64,000 bases of DNA, from positions 62,001 through 126,000 of the forward strand of contig NZ_JBHSGP010000013.1 of NCBI RefSeq assembly GCF_042654525.1, written 5' to 3'. The DNA comes from Geojedonia litorea. GTDB taxonomy: Bacteria; Bacteroidota; Bacteroidia; Flavobacteriales; Flavobacteriaceae. Positions 52,768 to 62,311 of the stretch are shown in pieces. How positions within the stretch are numbered: the first letter of the stretch is position 1; each line of letters opens with the position of its first letter. The notes beneath the pieces are model-generated. The model was given only the letters and a program-made list of their open reading frames with translations, was not told where the DNA came from and searched no databases. The position numbers and the translations under genes were made by a program.

Positions 52768-54105
52768 CTACTCTGCTCTGAATGCATTGATTTTTTCCTT
52801 CAATTTTTCAACTATTTTAAGGTTGCTTTCTGCAATATTGTTTTCCTCAAAAGGGTCTTTATCTATGTTGAATAATTGGATGTTTTCTTCCGCCTTTCTA
52901 ACTGGGTCTGGGACAATCAACTTATAAGGTGGTGCAATGACGATATTGTAAAACATGCTAGATTCTACAGTATCAAAATCGTGCGCATAAATCTCACCGA
53001 AAATAGCATCACGACCCTCTAAAGCAATTTCATTTAAAACACTTATTCCTGGCAAGTTTTTAGGTTTATCGATATCTAAAACATCTAAAACTGTCGGTAA
53101 CATATCGATACTGCTTACCACGGTTGTTGTATCCATTTTGGGTTTTATTTGTCCTATCCATTTGTACATAATTGGTGTGCGCATCCCTAAATCGTAAGGT
53201 GATCGTTTTGATATTTTATCGTAACTGGAGTCGTTTAAATTTTGTACCCACCCATTGTCGCATACGTAAACAAATAAAGTGTTTTCTGTTTGACCTCTTT
53301 CTTCAATAATATCAAATAACTCACCGCAGGTTTCATCAAACCATTCACACATCGCCCAATATTTAGCTACATGTTCTGTTGGTGCTTTGGGCAAATATTT
53401 ATTCAACAAACGTTGTGGCGGATTATGAGGTGCATGTGGTAAAAACGGCGCATACCATAAAAAGAATGGTTTTTTTTCTTTAATTGCTAAATCTACATAG
53501 CTTGATAAGGTATCCATACCTTTTCGGCCAATTTCCAACCCATAATCGCCGTGGCGACCACCACGTTTGGGGTCTCCATGTGTCATTCCATAATCAAAAC
53601 CGCCATTTTCATGATTTCCTATCCACCATTTTCCTGTTTGGAAGGATAAATAGCCTTTATCTCTTAACATGTCTGGTAAGGTCTTTAAACCCTTAAAATG
53701 TTCGATAACAGACTCGTAATTTTTTGCCCTCCACTCCTTTTTATTTTCTCTTTTATCGCCGGGAAGCACTCTATCATTCCCTAAAACTTTATGGTCTTTG
53801 GGGTACAGCCCTGTAATGATGGTTGCTAATGAAGGCGAGCATAAGGAAGTTGGCACATAGCCTCTGGTAAAGGTTAAACTTTCTGAAGCAAACTGGTCTA
53901 ACCGTGGGGTTTCAATATTTTTATCTCCCATAAAACCATAATCGGTCCATGACTGATCATCAGATAATATGAATACAATATTTGGTTGCGGTTCTACTAC
54001 CTTATCATCTTCTATTTTAGCTTGAGCTTTATTTGATTTATTTCCACAAGAAAAGCAAATAGCTATAAGCATTATTAAATAGCTTATTTTGTTTAATTTC
54101 TTCAT
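52768..54105 (-). CDS. Family S1 sulfatase with altered CxPxL active-site motif, lipoprotein
   Basis: 445 residues; lipobox ICFSC (Cys20). The active-site motif reads CSPSL at Cys89 (TSLCSPSLATIITGLYPKDH): the Arg of CxPxR is Leu93. The rest of the site looks intact: Asp-Asp in FILSDDQSWTDYGFMG, then KWWIGNHENGGFDYG and Asp-Asn in VYVCDNGWVQNLNDSS, where Asn stands in for the common His. This arrangement is probably normal for a particular sulfatase subfamily rather than a sign of decay. It lies 39 bp after the BNR lyase gene. Confidence 0.9.
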   Translation of the reverse strand: MKKLNKISYLIMLIAICFSCGNKSNKAQAKIEDDKVVEPQPNIVFILSDDQSWTDYGFMGDKNIETPRLDQFASESLTFTRGYVPTSLCSPSLATIITGLYPKDHKVLGNDRVLPGDKRENKKEWRAKNYESVIEHFKGLKTLPDMLRDKGYLSFQTGKWWIGNHENGGFDYGMTHGDPKRGGRHGDYGLEIGRKGMDTLSSYVDLAIKEKKPFFLWYAPFLPHAPHNPPQRLLNKYLPKAPTEHVAKYWAMCEWFDETCGELFDIIEERGQTENTLFVYVCDNGWVQNLNDSSYDKISKRSPYDLGMRTPIMYKWIGQIKPKMDTTTVVSSIDMLPTVLDVLDIDKPKNLPGISVLNEIALEGRDAIFGEIYAHDFDTVESSMFYNIVIAPPYKLIVPDPVRKAEENIQLFNIDKDPFEENNIAESNLKIVEKLKEKINAFRAE

Positions 54106-54144
54106 TGCTCTTAATTTATTTGATTTATAATTTATTATTCGATA

Positions 54145-55572
54145 TCATTCTTCATGTTTTAGCACCTGTGCTTCATTTTTATTACGCATCACTGCACCAT
54201 TATCTCCCAAAAGATACATTTTTCTAAAATCAGAGCCTTCTTCTTTTTCGCCCACAATCATTCTAGCATCTGGGTGCGGAATATCAATGAGTGAGGAAAT
54301 GACAAATCCAGAATTTTTTCGACTCAAAAAAACGTTGTTCTTTTTAAACGTTTTTCCGCCATCAAAACTATCCCATCGGCTTATTTCTCCTACATCTTCT
54401 TGAGTTTGACTTTCTAAATATAAACTTACTTCAGTATCAGATTTTACCTCAACATCTGCATCACCTTTAGGTAGATTAGAAGTATCACTTTTTAACCATT
54501 CTTCCCCATTCCAACTAAAATGCTGTAAGCGTTTAGGGCCACTTCTGTTTGCTCCTACGTCTGGACCAACCATAACACCAACATGCGGATTCCCATTTGG
54601 ACTTACATCTGCTATAGCTTGAAATGTCCAATCATCAGCTATTTGGCTTACCAAGGTTTTTTCGTCTGCCAATTCCTTGGTTAAAGGCATTTCTAACGGT
54701 TCATTTTTAACATTTTTCCACACTTTTGTTTTGGTATTAAACACCATATAATACACATTGTGTCTTTCTGGTATGTGACCTCGAGCGTCTTGAGCGTTTT
54801 TGTTGTCTCTACAGATATGGTAATCGAACGCTACAATAATATCGTCTCCATTACCTTTGCTTATCCAAGGATACCAAGAATCTTCAGCCAATATATCTGT
54901 TCTGCGTTTGTGTTTTAAAAATGAAATAGGCTCACCAAAAGTAACACCATTGTCGGTTGATTTTTGATACACCCAATTACTTCTATGTGCTCCGTGACGA
55001 TAAAATAAATACATATCGCCATTATCCATTTTTACAAACTGACTGTAGGTGCCAAATACTGAAATATTATCGAGTGTTTCCCATTCAGAAATATCTAAAG
55101 GTTTTTTAGAAACTGCATGCAAGTTTTTACCATAATGGTGATTGCCCAAAGGATTATTACCATCTAAAGGTGTCCCACCATGACCTCCAAAAGCAATATG
55201 AATATAGTCAGCATCATCAATAAGAATGGCCGGCTTACCGTGATTGTCTATCCGTCTTTTACGGTTTGGGTCTTTACCCATTGTACTAACACCCGCTTTA
55301 AATGGGCCTTTCCATTCTTTAGTTTTATGATTATATGAAGCTACATAAGGGTCTTCTAAAGCACCTTGGTAAGCCACATAAGTAATGCCTTTGTGGTAAA
55401 TACCAGATGGATGTTGCACAATTGCCACCGCATTTCCAAAGCCATTATTGGCAAAATAGTCAACCATTTCATTTTCTTCTGAGGTTGCTTTGGCATCTCT
55501 GGTTTTTGATGCACATCCTAAAAAACAAAAACAAATCAAAAATATTTTTAAAAAGTATTTATTCAATTCCAT
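54145..55572 (-). CDS. BNR-repeat polysaccharide lyase, probable ulvan lyase (PL24/PL25-like)
   Basis: 475 residues with lipobox FLGC (Cys20). The body is a seven-bladed BNR-type propeller: VQHPSGIYHKGITYVAYQGA, NHGKPAILIDDADYIHIAFG, then GNHHYGKNLHAVSK, SYVLE-like FRKMYLLGDN and QKSTDNGVTFGEPISF blades. PL24 and PL25 ulvan lyases share this architecture and cut next to uronic acid by beta-elimination using His/Tyr/Arg. Candidate residues here are His in GHGGTPL/GNHHYG and Tyr/Arg in FYRHGAHRSNW. Position between a sulfatase and a GH106 rhamnosidase supports ulvan. The exact PL family cannot be fixed without a search. Confidence 0.65.
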   Translation of the reverse strand: MELNKYFLKIFLICFCFLGCASKTRDAKATSEENEMVDYFANNGFGNAVAIVQHPSGIYHKGITYVAYQGALEDPYVASYNHKTKEWKGPFKAGVSTMGKDPNRKRRIDNHGKPAILIDDADYIHIAFGGHGGTPLDGNNPLGNHHYGKNLHAVSKKPLDISEWETLDNISVFGTYSQFVKMDNGDMYLFYRHGAHRSNWVYQKSTDNGVTFGEPISFLKHKRRTDILAEDSWYPWISKGNGDDIIVAFDYHICRDNKNAQDARGHIPERHNVYYMVFNTKTKVWKNVKNEPLEMPLTKELADEKTLVSQIADDWTFQAIADVSPNGNPHVGVMVGPDVGANRSGPKRLQHFSWNGEEWLKSDTSNLPKGDADVEVKSDTEVSLYLESQTQEDVGEISRWDSFDGGKTFKKNNVFLSRKNSGFVISSLIDIPHPDARMIVGEKEEGSDFRKMYLLGDNGAVMRNKNEAQVLKHEE

Positions 55573-55574
55573 TT

Positions 55575-58500
55575 TTAAAGTTTGATATTTTTATAAAATT
55601 GAATCTTTACAGGCCCCAAAAGTCCGGAAGTTTTGAGTTCATCATCTTCGTTCCAATGTTTCCATGATGTGAACGTAGTTCTTTCGCTTGGTCGCTTGGT
55701 ATTATTTACCAACCATTCAGGTAGATTATTTATTTTATCGCCCGTACGTTCAAAATCCAATGGCAATTGTTCGTCACCTATTAATCTGTTTGGCCATAGG
55801 TTGGTTACTTTTACTTCAAGGGTGTTTTTACCAGATTTCACATATTTTGTAATATCCAATCTAAAAGGGGATTTCCAGAGCGTACCCACATGTTTTCCAT
55901 TTATTATCACAACAGCGATAACAGCTACGCTACCTAAATCGAGTTCTAATTTGTTATCAGACTTCAATAGTTTTTTGGATAACTGAAAGGTTTTATGATA
56001 GCTCGCTGTTCCTGAAAAATGCCGAATACCCTCATTTTCAACTGTTGTCCAAGAACTTAATTTATTAAACGTGACTTTATTTTGCGCAACTAAATCTGAC
56101 GGAAATTTTACATCCCAAGCTCCCGAAAGCAAGATAGGTTGAGGCATAGATTTGAATGTGGTTGTCATAATTTTTCCCGATGCATTTTTATAAGTAAGCT
56201 CTCCAGGATATGGGGTTACCCACTGTGCTTCTCCATCGTTTAAAACAATTTCTGGTTTGCTAGTATCTTTTGAAAGATTTAACAGTCTCCCATTGGGAAC
56301 AAAAAGTGTTTGTGCTTCACCATCGGTGGTAAATGTTATTTTTATCGTGGTGTTATCGCCTTCAGGAGTCTTTCCTCCTATCAATTGATTGTTTACTGAA
56401 ATCACGAAATTACCTGATGCTATTTCCTGTTTGATTTTTTCGGTAACATCATGAACGGGATAATGTTTAGGTACTCCTTTGGTTTCTGGTTTAAATTTTC
56501 CAAAAACCGCTTTTAACACTGTTAACTTTTTGTCGCCTGCATTAATATTTATAAACTCTTTTTCCTGTACAGATAGTGTCTTTATCTCTTCGCCAATTTG
56601 GTATTCCATTCTAAATTCCTTTACATAGCCCATGGCTGGGTCGCAATCGCAAAAATGTCGACTGGCTTGAAAATACAATTGATTATCTTTTACCTCGGCA
56701 GCAACTTTATCTGTAATATCGACCAAACCTTCTTGAAGGAAAGTTCCATACTCTGCTTTAATAATTTTTAAATTTGAGAGCGGCTCTGGTTTTGGGTTTT
56801 CCACCGATATTAGAGCAGAAACCAACTGAGTTTGTTCTTTGGTAGTCCTTTTAAAAACTACAAAAATGGCTTCTTCCATGCCTAATTGCAGCGGTAAACT
56901 TGTGGTGCCATCTGCATAATTTTCCCAAACGGCAGGCATTTTAATAGTACCCGTTTCTGCTTGCCATATTTCAGGTTGCTTATCGGATACTCTAAAACGA
57001 ACTTTTATTTGACGACTTTCTTTTCTGGCATTAGCGATGAAATAAATATCGGCTTCGTCGCTTTTTCTGTGGATAAAGCTGATATCGGAAACATCTTCAC
57101 TTTCAATTTTAAAATCAGCAGTCATACCTTTATCCTTTAAATAATCAACTATCGAAACATCCTTCACCAAGCCTTTATTCCAAAGGGAATCACTCATTCT
57201 TTTCACGTCCTCATCACAAGATGGATAATGTTTTAAACTCGGCGACTTTTTAGGTTTGGCGCCAATTACTTTAGCCCCTCCTTTTACCAATTCTTCAATT
57301 TTAATAAGTGTTTCTGGTTTTATCCAATCCGATTCCGGTAACATTAACACTTCGTATTGTCCGCCCACAGGGGTACATATTTTTCCATTTTTCACAAATA
57401 AATCTGACAATTTATTCGACCCAATTAAATCGTAATCATATCCTAAATGTTTTATTTCGGGCAACAAAAAAGCGGTATTGGGTGAAGACTCGCCAGTAAA
57501 CACCAACACATCGGCAACGTTCTTACCTTGCTGAAGCATAAACTGCGAACGTGCGATGTAATCCATAAAAGTTTTTCCTTGACCCCACCACGTATTGAGG
57601 CGATTAAAATCGGTACCATGATAGCTCAAAGCTAAACCTGGAGCCACATCCCACGGTTGGTGCACGTAGGTGTGAAAAATAAATCGGGTAATGCCTTCGG
57701 CCCATGCTCTATCGCCAATAGATTTAAGTTGCGCAGGATGCTCATCCCAACCGCCAATACCCGTAAAGGATTCGGCCCCTACGATGGAACTTCCATTTAA
57801 ATGCGCGATAGAAGACACAAATTTAGGCGAATCGAAAAACGGATAACCACCGCTCCAAAACTCACACATAACAATATCGCCTGTAGCCCCTACTTGCATA
57901 TTATCAAAAGGGCCCCAATAGGGTTCAACTGAAAATTTTAAGCCGTTTTTATGGCATAAATCCCTAAAATGAGCATAATAGTTTTTTGCCATTAAATCGC
58001 CTATGGTTCTACGGAAATCCCAAAGGAATCGCTCTGAAACTTCACCACTTTCCACATAATAACCCGCTAAAGTTGGCAAATATGGGAACAAACTGTAGTC
58101 TCTTAATTTTTCAAATTCAGTGTCAAATCCTGTTGTCCAATTGGCTGTTCCAACTTCATAACTATCTATTAAACAATTATTAACCGTAGTACCGACTAAA
58201 TCACCTAACTTGTTAAGAATGGGTTGAATACCACCTTCCCAATATACATCCACAGCTTTTGTACTCATTTTATCCACTTCCAATCCATGGCCACCTTCCG
58301 GTGAAGGATGATTTTTTTTACCTGTTGGGGTATGACCTAATCTAAGAATCACCCATTCGCCTTTGGGTGCTTTCCATTCAAGTAGTCCTTCTTCATTTAA
58401 ATTTGATGTGATGTCAATAATTTCATGTTTATGAAGGACGGCTTCAGAAGGAATATTTTTTGTATCTGGCAATAAATGATTACGAATACGACCAGATAAA

Positions 58501-59066
58501 CTTTTAAAATCTAAATCGTCAACTTTTACCATTTGCTTTGGTTTGGGGAACGCCACAACTGCGATATCTTTGTAATAGTTTAATTTGGATTCGGGTTGTG
58601 GCAACTGTTTTTTAATAGTTTTACCACCTTCAACTATGGTTTCGCTAAACACAACGGTTTGCATCGCATATTCAGGGCTTATCCAAGGCCCTCCAGACGA
58701 GGACCAACCGGCTGTGTTATGGAATGTAAGCTCTAAACCTAAACGCTCCGCTTCCTGCGCAGAGAAGTAAAATAAATCCAACCATTCTTCACTTAAATAT
58801 TCTACTGGGCCAGCCGGAAAACCTAAATCGACATTAAACAATTGCGCCTCTTGAATGCCCACTTGTTTCATGGCTTCTAAATCTTTGGTAATTCCAGTCC
58901 TAGTAACGTTTCCACTAATCCAATGCCACCAAGTTCTTGCTTTGGCTTCGTTTGGTGGTGTATTGAAACCAGATTCCAACGTATTTTTAACCACTGCTTG
59001 ATTTTGAGCAAAAGTTGAAATAGTGATAAGGTATAAACCTACTATATATTTTAATAATTTACTCAT
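55575..59066 (-). CDS. GH106 alpha-L-rhamnosidase
   Basis: 1,163 residues from MSKLLKYIVGLYLITISTFA, a Sec signal peptide (cleavage before QNQ); the ATG at 59090 adds eight lysine/proline-rich residues. The GH106 start is clear: ARTWWHWISGNVTRTGITKD, then LEAMKQVGIQEAQLFNVDLG and LELTFHNTAGWSSSGGPWIS. The (alpha/beta) barrel runs to about residue 640. Beta-sandwich domains follow, including a C-terminal galactose-binding-like domain (YHKTFQLSKKLL...LDLGSVAVIAVVIINGKHVGTLW...). It releases terminal L-rhamnose from oligosaccharides in the periplasm. It ends 2 bp before the BNR lyase start; a 180-bp gap separates it from the GH2 gene. Confidence 0.9.
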   Translation of the reverse strand: MSKLLKYIVGLYLITISTFAQNQAVVKNTLESGFNTPPNEAKARTWWHWISGNVTRTGITKDLEAMKQVGIQEAQLFNVDLGFPAGPVEYLSEEWLDLFYFSAQEAERLGLELTFHNTAGWSSSGGPWISPEYAMQTVVFSETIVEGGKTIKKQLPQPESKLNYYKDIAVVAFPKPKQMVKVDDLDFKSLSGRIRNHLLPDTKNIPSEAVLHKHEIIDITSNLNEEGLLEWKAPKGEWVILRLGHTPTGKKNHPSPEGGHGLEVDKMSTKAVDVYWEGGIQPILNKLGDLVGTTVNNCLIDSYEVGTANWTTGFDTEFEKLRDYSLFPYLPTLAGYYVESGEVSERFLWDFRRTIGDLMAKNYYAHFRDLCHKNGLKFSVEPYWGPFDNMQVGATGDIVMCEFWSGGYPFFDSPKFVSSIAHLNGSSIVGAESFTGIGGWDEHPAQLKSIGDRAWAEGITRFIFHTYVHQPWDVAPGLALSYHGTDFNRLNTWWGQGKTFMDYIARSQFMLQQGKNVADVLVFTGESSPNTAFLLPEIKHLGYDYDLIGSNKLSDLFVKNGKICTPVGGQYEVLMLPESDWIKPETLIKIEELVKGGAKVIGAKPKKSPSLKHYPSCDEDVKRMSDSLWNKGLVKDVSIVDYLKDKGMTADFKIESEDVSDISFIHRKSDEADIYFIANARKESRQIKVRFRVSDKQPEIWQAETGTIKMPAVWENYADGTTSLPLQLGMEEAIFVVFKRTTKEQTQLVSALISVENPKPEPLSNLKIIKAEYGTFLQEGLVDITDKVAAEVKDNQLYFQASRHFCDCDPAMGYVKEFRMEYQIGEEIKTLSVQEKEFININAGDKKLTVLKAVFGKFKPETKGVPKHYPVHDVTEKIKQEIASGNFVISVNNQLIGGKTPEGDNTTIKITFTTDGEAQTLFVPNGRLLNLSKDTSKPEIVLNDGEAQWVTPYPGELTYKNASGKIMTTTFKSMPQPILLSGAWDVKFPSDLVAQNKVTFNKLSSWTTVENEGIRHFSGTASYHKTFQLSKKLLKSDNKLELDLGSVAVIAVVIINGKHVGTLWKSPFRLDITKYVKSGKNTLEVKVTNLWPNRLIGDEQLPLDFERTGDKINNLPEWLVNNTKRPSERTTFTSWKHWNEDDELKTSGLLGPVKIQFYKNIKL

Positions 59067-59246
59067 TTTTTTATTCGGTGGTTTATTCAAAGTCTATTCT
59101 GGTTTTTATACAGTTCCTTAACACTTCTAAATGATATCGGTTAATCTTTGTTACAACTAAACATTATTAACAAAATATTTATTACTAGTAAAACGCCTAT
59201 TGTAATAACTATGGTAATCATATCAACTAATTCTATTTCTTATTAA

Positions 59247-62200
59247 TTAATCCACAAACATTTCATCAATAAAAGAACCACTTTTACCAGTGGTCTCTAT
59301 CTTAATATTATTTGCTCCTGCTTTAAGTCTTATTATTGTAGGCACGAATTTCCATTCCTTTTCCCAACCTCCTGTTGATGGAAATTCGAGTATTGTCACA
59401 AACTCATCATTTACATATAATTTCATTGGGTGCAATTCCCCCTTATTATTATGCATATATCTAAACCGTATACTATAATCGCCTCCTTCACCATCATTTT
59501 CTTGAAAGAATGTTATAGCACCTTCTTTACCATCAAATTTTACAAAACCAGTGCCTTTATACCGATATGCATCCACACTTGTTATTGCTCCACCTTCAAG
59601 AATAGCATCTTCTGCGGAAATGTTAACCCCGCGGCCTTTCCACATATCTGCTGAATGTTCATCGCCCCAAAAAAGACCTTCGCTAGGACCAAAAGTTTCT
59701 TCCATGTTCAATACCAATTTCCCATTGTGTTTTACTATGGCTTTGATTGTGGTATGGTCTTTTACTTCGAAAGGTTTCGTATAAATTACACCTTCTTTTA
59801 AAGGATCTGCACCATTAGTTGTGTATAATATTTCGAAATTTGATTGTGAAGTTTTCCCAATTACAGCTACTTCTTGTACATCAATAGTAATTTTATTCGA
59901 AAGAAATAAGGCTTTGTCTCCAATAATAGAAGCTGTGATAACCGATGCTTTTTTGGCATTGTCCTTATCTCTCAAGAATAGGCGCCCTTTTCCAAAAAAC
60001 AAGGTTCTAAAATCAGATTTTGTGCGACTGATTGAATCGATTGGATTTCCGTTTTCCATAGAAACTTTTTCCACATCACCATTAATAGCATAATAGACTC
60101 TGTTCTCTCCATAAGGATAAGGCGAGTTGTTGGCATCCAAGGCTTCAGAAGTTAAAATGTAACTGGCACTAAACGCATCTTCAGCATCCAACTTTGTAAG
60201 ACTATTTTTTAATTGTGAAGGTGCTTTGCTAGTTACCATAGCAGTTCGTTTTACTTCTATTCCGTTTTTATATGCTACGGCCTCTAATTTCCCTTCTTCG
60301 TAAGGCACCATCCATTCGCATTGCATCTCGTTCCAAACGGTACCGGGTTTGTCTTTCCCTAAGGATTTTCCGTTTAAAAACAATTCTACTTCATCGGCAT
60401 TTGAATAGACCCACACCGGAATAACGGTTCCTTTTTTCATTCGAGGATGCGTCCAATGTGGTAAGATGTGAACCATGGGTTCATTAGTCCATTGACTTTG
60501 ATAGAAGTAGTACAAATCTTTTTCAAAACCCGCCACATCTAGCGCACCACCCATAAACAAGTTAAATGGAAGTCCGCCGTGAACCAATCTGGCTTCGCCA
60601 TAATAATCGAAACCTGTCCAACGAAAATGCCCGCTATGCCAAGGCGTATCGCGCATCACTTCCCAATTTTTTCTAGCTGAAATTCTTACCGTGGCATTAT
60701 CATACGATGAATTAAAACGCTGTTTTCTATTGTTCCATTTTTTAGGATCTAAACCTTCATAAAAAAAGATTTCTTTTTCGGTTAAATTGGGTAATTCATA
60801 AGTACCCTGTAATTCGTTATCGCGCCACCAAGTATGAGTTCTGTAATAACCCCTTGTTTGCCAAGTATGTGGTGCTTCGGTTGAAACAAAAGGCTTGTCA
60901 AAACGAGCCGATTCTAAAAACGATTGGGTTTCTGAACCGCCATTAATGCCTGTAATTTCCATATCATCAGGATTTCCTGCCCCTGAAGAAAATAATCGTG
61001 TTGGGTCTAAACTTTTACCAAATTTTACCAATTCGGGTGCAATGTCGCTGTGTGTTTCATTACCCAAACTCCAAACAAAAACACTTGGATGGTTGCGGTC
61101 TCTGGTAATCCATTCTTGCATATCGCGTTGCCACCAAGCATCAAAAGCTTGTTTTCCGTAATCTTCGGGTGCTTTTTTGTGCCAACCATCAAAAATTTCA
61201 TCCATCACCAACAACCCAATTTCATCACAGATATCATAAAACATAGGTGGTGTTGGATTGTGCGACGGACGAATGGCATTGATACCCATATCTTTTAACA
61301 ATTGCAATTTCCAACGTAACATAGGTTTTGTCCATGCGCCTCCAACAGGGCCGCCTTCCCAATGTTCACAAACGCCCTTTAATTTTACATTTTCGCCATT
61401 CAACCAAAAGCCTGTTTCGGTTTTCCATGCTACGGTTCTAAAACCAAAGGTGGTTTCTACTTCGTCTAATACCTGCTTATTTTTTATAATTTGAGTGCGT
61501 AATTGGTACAACACAGGTGTTTCTGGACTCCATAATTTGGGTTTTTCTACTTGAAGACTTATGATACTTTTAGTTTCGTTTATGTTTTGAGAGGTTGTTT
61601 TTAAAACCTTTCCTTCAGGAGATAATACACTGACTTTACATTCCAGATTTTCAGAAATATTTACATAATCAACATTGACTTTTACAGTAGCTTGGGACGC
61701 GTCAAATTCTGGCGTTGTGATAAACACTCCATTGGGCGCAATATGCGATTTGCTTACTTCAATCAAGCTAACGGGCGCATAAATGCCACACGGATGGTAC
61801 CAACGTGCAGAAGGTTCTAAACTATTATCAACCCGAACTGCTATCGTATTTGTACCTTCTTTTAAAAATTTTGAAATATCGTAACGAAAGCTAATATAAC
61901 CATAAGGTCGTTTACCTAAATACTGGCCATTTACCCAAACTTCGCTATTCATATAAACGCCATCAAAATTGATATAGGTTGTTTTTGAAAGACTATTTTT
62001 ATTTACGTTGAACGATTTTCGATACCAGCCAATACCACCATCATGATAGCCACCACCCTGACCTTGGTCGCCACCTTTTCGAACGCCTTTTTCAAAAGAC
62101 CAATCGTGTGGAATGTTTAAGTTATCCCATGAATTATCATTAAAAATTTCATTGGAATATGCTGCTTTATCATCTAATATAAAGCGCCAATTATTGTTGA

Positions 62201-62300
62201 AATTCGTTGAAATTCGTTGTGAAAAACAGGATACAGAAATCAACAAAAAAGCAATACTTTTTACTATTTTAAAATGAAAGTGATATGTTTTATTCAGCAT
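59247..62300 (-). CDS. GH2 beta-galactosidase-like enzyme with DUF4982 and C-terminal carbohydrate-binding domain
   Basis: 1,017 residues with a signal peptide (SIAFLLISVSCFSQ). Order: sugar-binding domain (about 30-185), immunoglobulin-like domain, and TIM barrel with acid/base Glu415 in WSLGNETHSD and nucleophile Glu475 in FVSTEAPHTW. Next comes a DUF4982-type sandwich (VIPVWVYSNADEVELFLNGKSLG), further sandwiches, a chitobiase/C-terminal-type FEILYTTNGADPLKEG, and a CBM6-like end (VKFDGKEGAITFFQENDGEGGDYSIRFRY). Both catalytic Glu are present. GH2 enzymes in ulvan loci may act as beta-galactosidase, beta-glucuronidase or exo-acting on xylose-containing units; the specificity is open. It lies 11 bp after a sulfatase. 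Confidence 0.9.
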   Translation of the reverse strand: MLNKTYHFHFKIVKSIAFLLISVSCFSQRISTNFNNNWRFILDDKAAYSNEIFNDNSWDNLNIPHDWSFEKGVRKGGDQGQGGGYHDGGIGWYRKSFNVNKNSLSKTTYINFDGVYMNSEVWVNGQYLGKRPYGYISFRYDISKFLKEGTNTIAVRVDNSLEPSARWYHPCGIYAPVSLIEVSKSHIAPNGVFITTPEFDASQATVKVNVDYVNISENLECKVSVLSPEGKVLKTTSQNINETKSIISLQVEKPKLWSPETPVLYQLRTQIIKNKQVLDEVETTFGFRTVAWKTETGFWLNGENVKLKGVCEHWEGGPVGGAWTKPMLRWKLQLLKDMGINAIRPSHNPTPPMFYDICDEIGLLVMDEIFDGWHKKAPEDYGKQAFDAWWQRDMQEWITRDRNHPSVFVWSLGNETHSDIAPELVKFGKSLDPTRLFSSGAGNPDDMEITGINGGSETQSFLESARFDKPFVSTEAPHTWQTRGYYRTHTWWRDNELQGTYELPNLTEKEIFFYEGLDPKKWNNRKQRFNSSYDNATVRISARKNWEVMRDTPWHSGHFRWTGFDYYGEARLVHGGLPFNLFMGGALDVAGFEKDLYYFYQSQWTNEPMVHILPHWTHPRMKKGTVIPVWVYSNADEVELFLNGKSLGKDKPGTVWNEMQCEWMVPYEEGKLEAVAYKNGIEVKRTAMVTSKAPSQLKNSLTKLDAEDAFSASYILTSEALDANNSPYPYGENRVYYAINGDVEKVSMENGNPIDSISRTKSDFRTLFFGKGRLFLRDKDNAKKASVITASIIGDKALFLSNKITIDVQEVAVIGKTSQSNFEILYTTNGADPLKEGVIYTKPFEVKDHTTIKAIVKHNGKLVLNMEETFGPSEGLFWGDEHSADMWKGRGVNISAEDAILEGGAITSVDAYRYKGTGFVKFDGKEGAITFFQENDGEGGDYSIRFRYMHNNKGELHPMKLYVNDEFVTILEFPSTGGWEKEWKFVPTIIRLKAGANNIKIETTGKSGSFIDEMFVD

Positions 62301-62311
62301 AATTAATCAGT

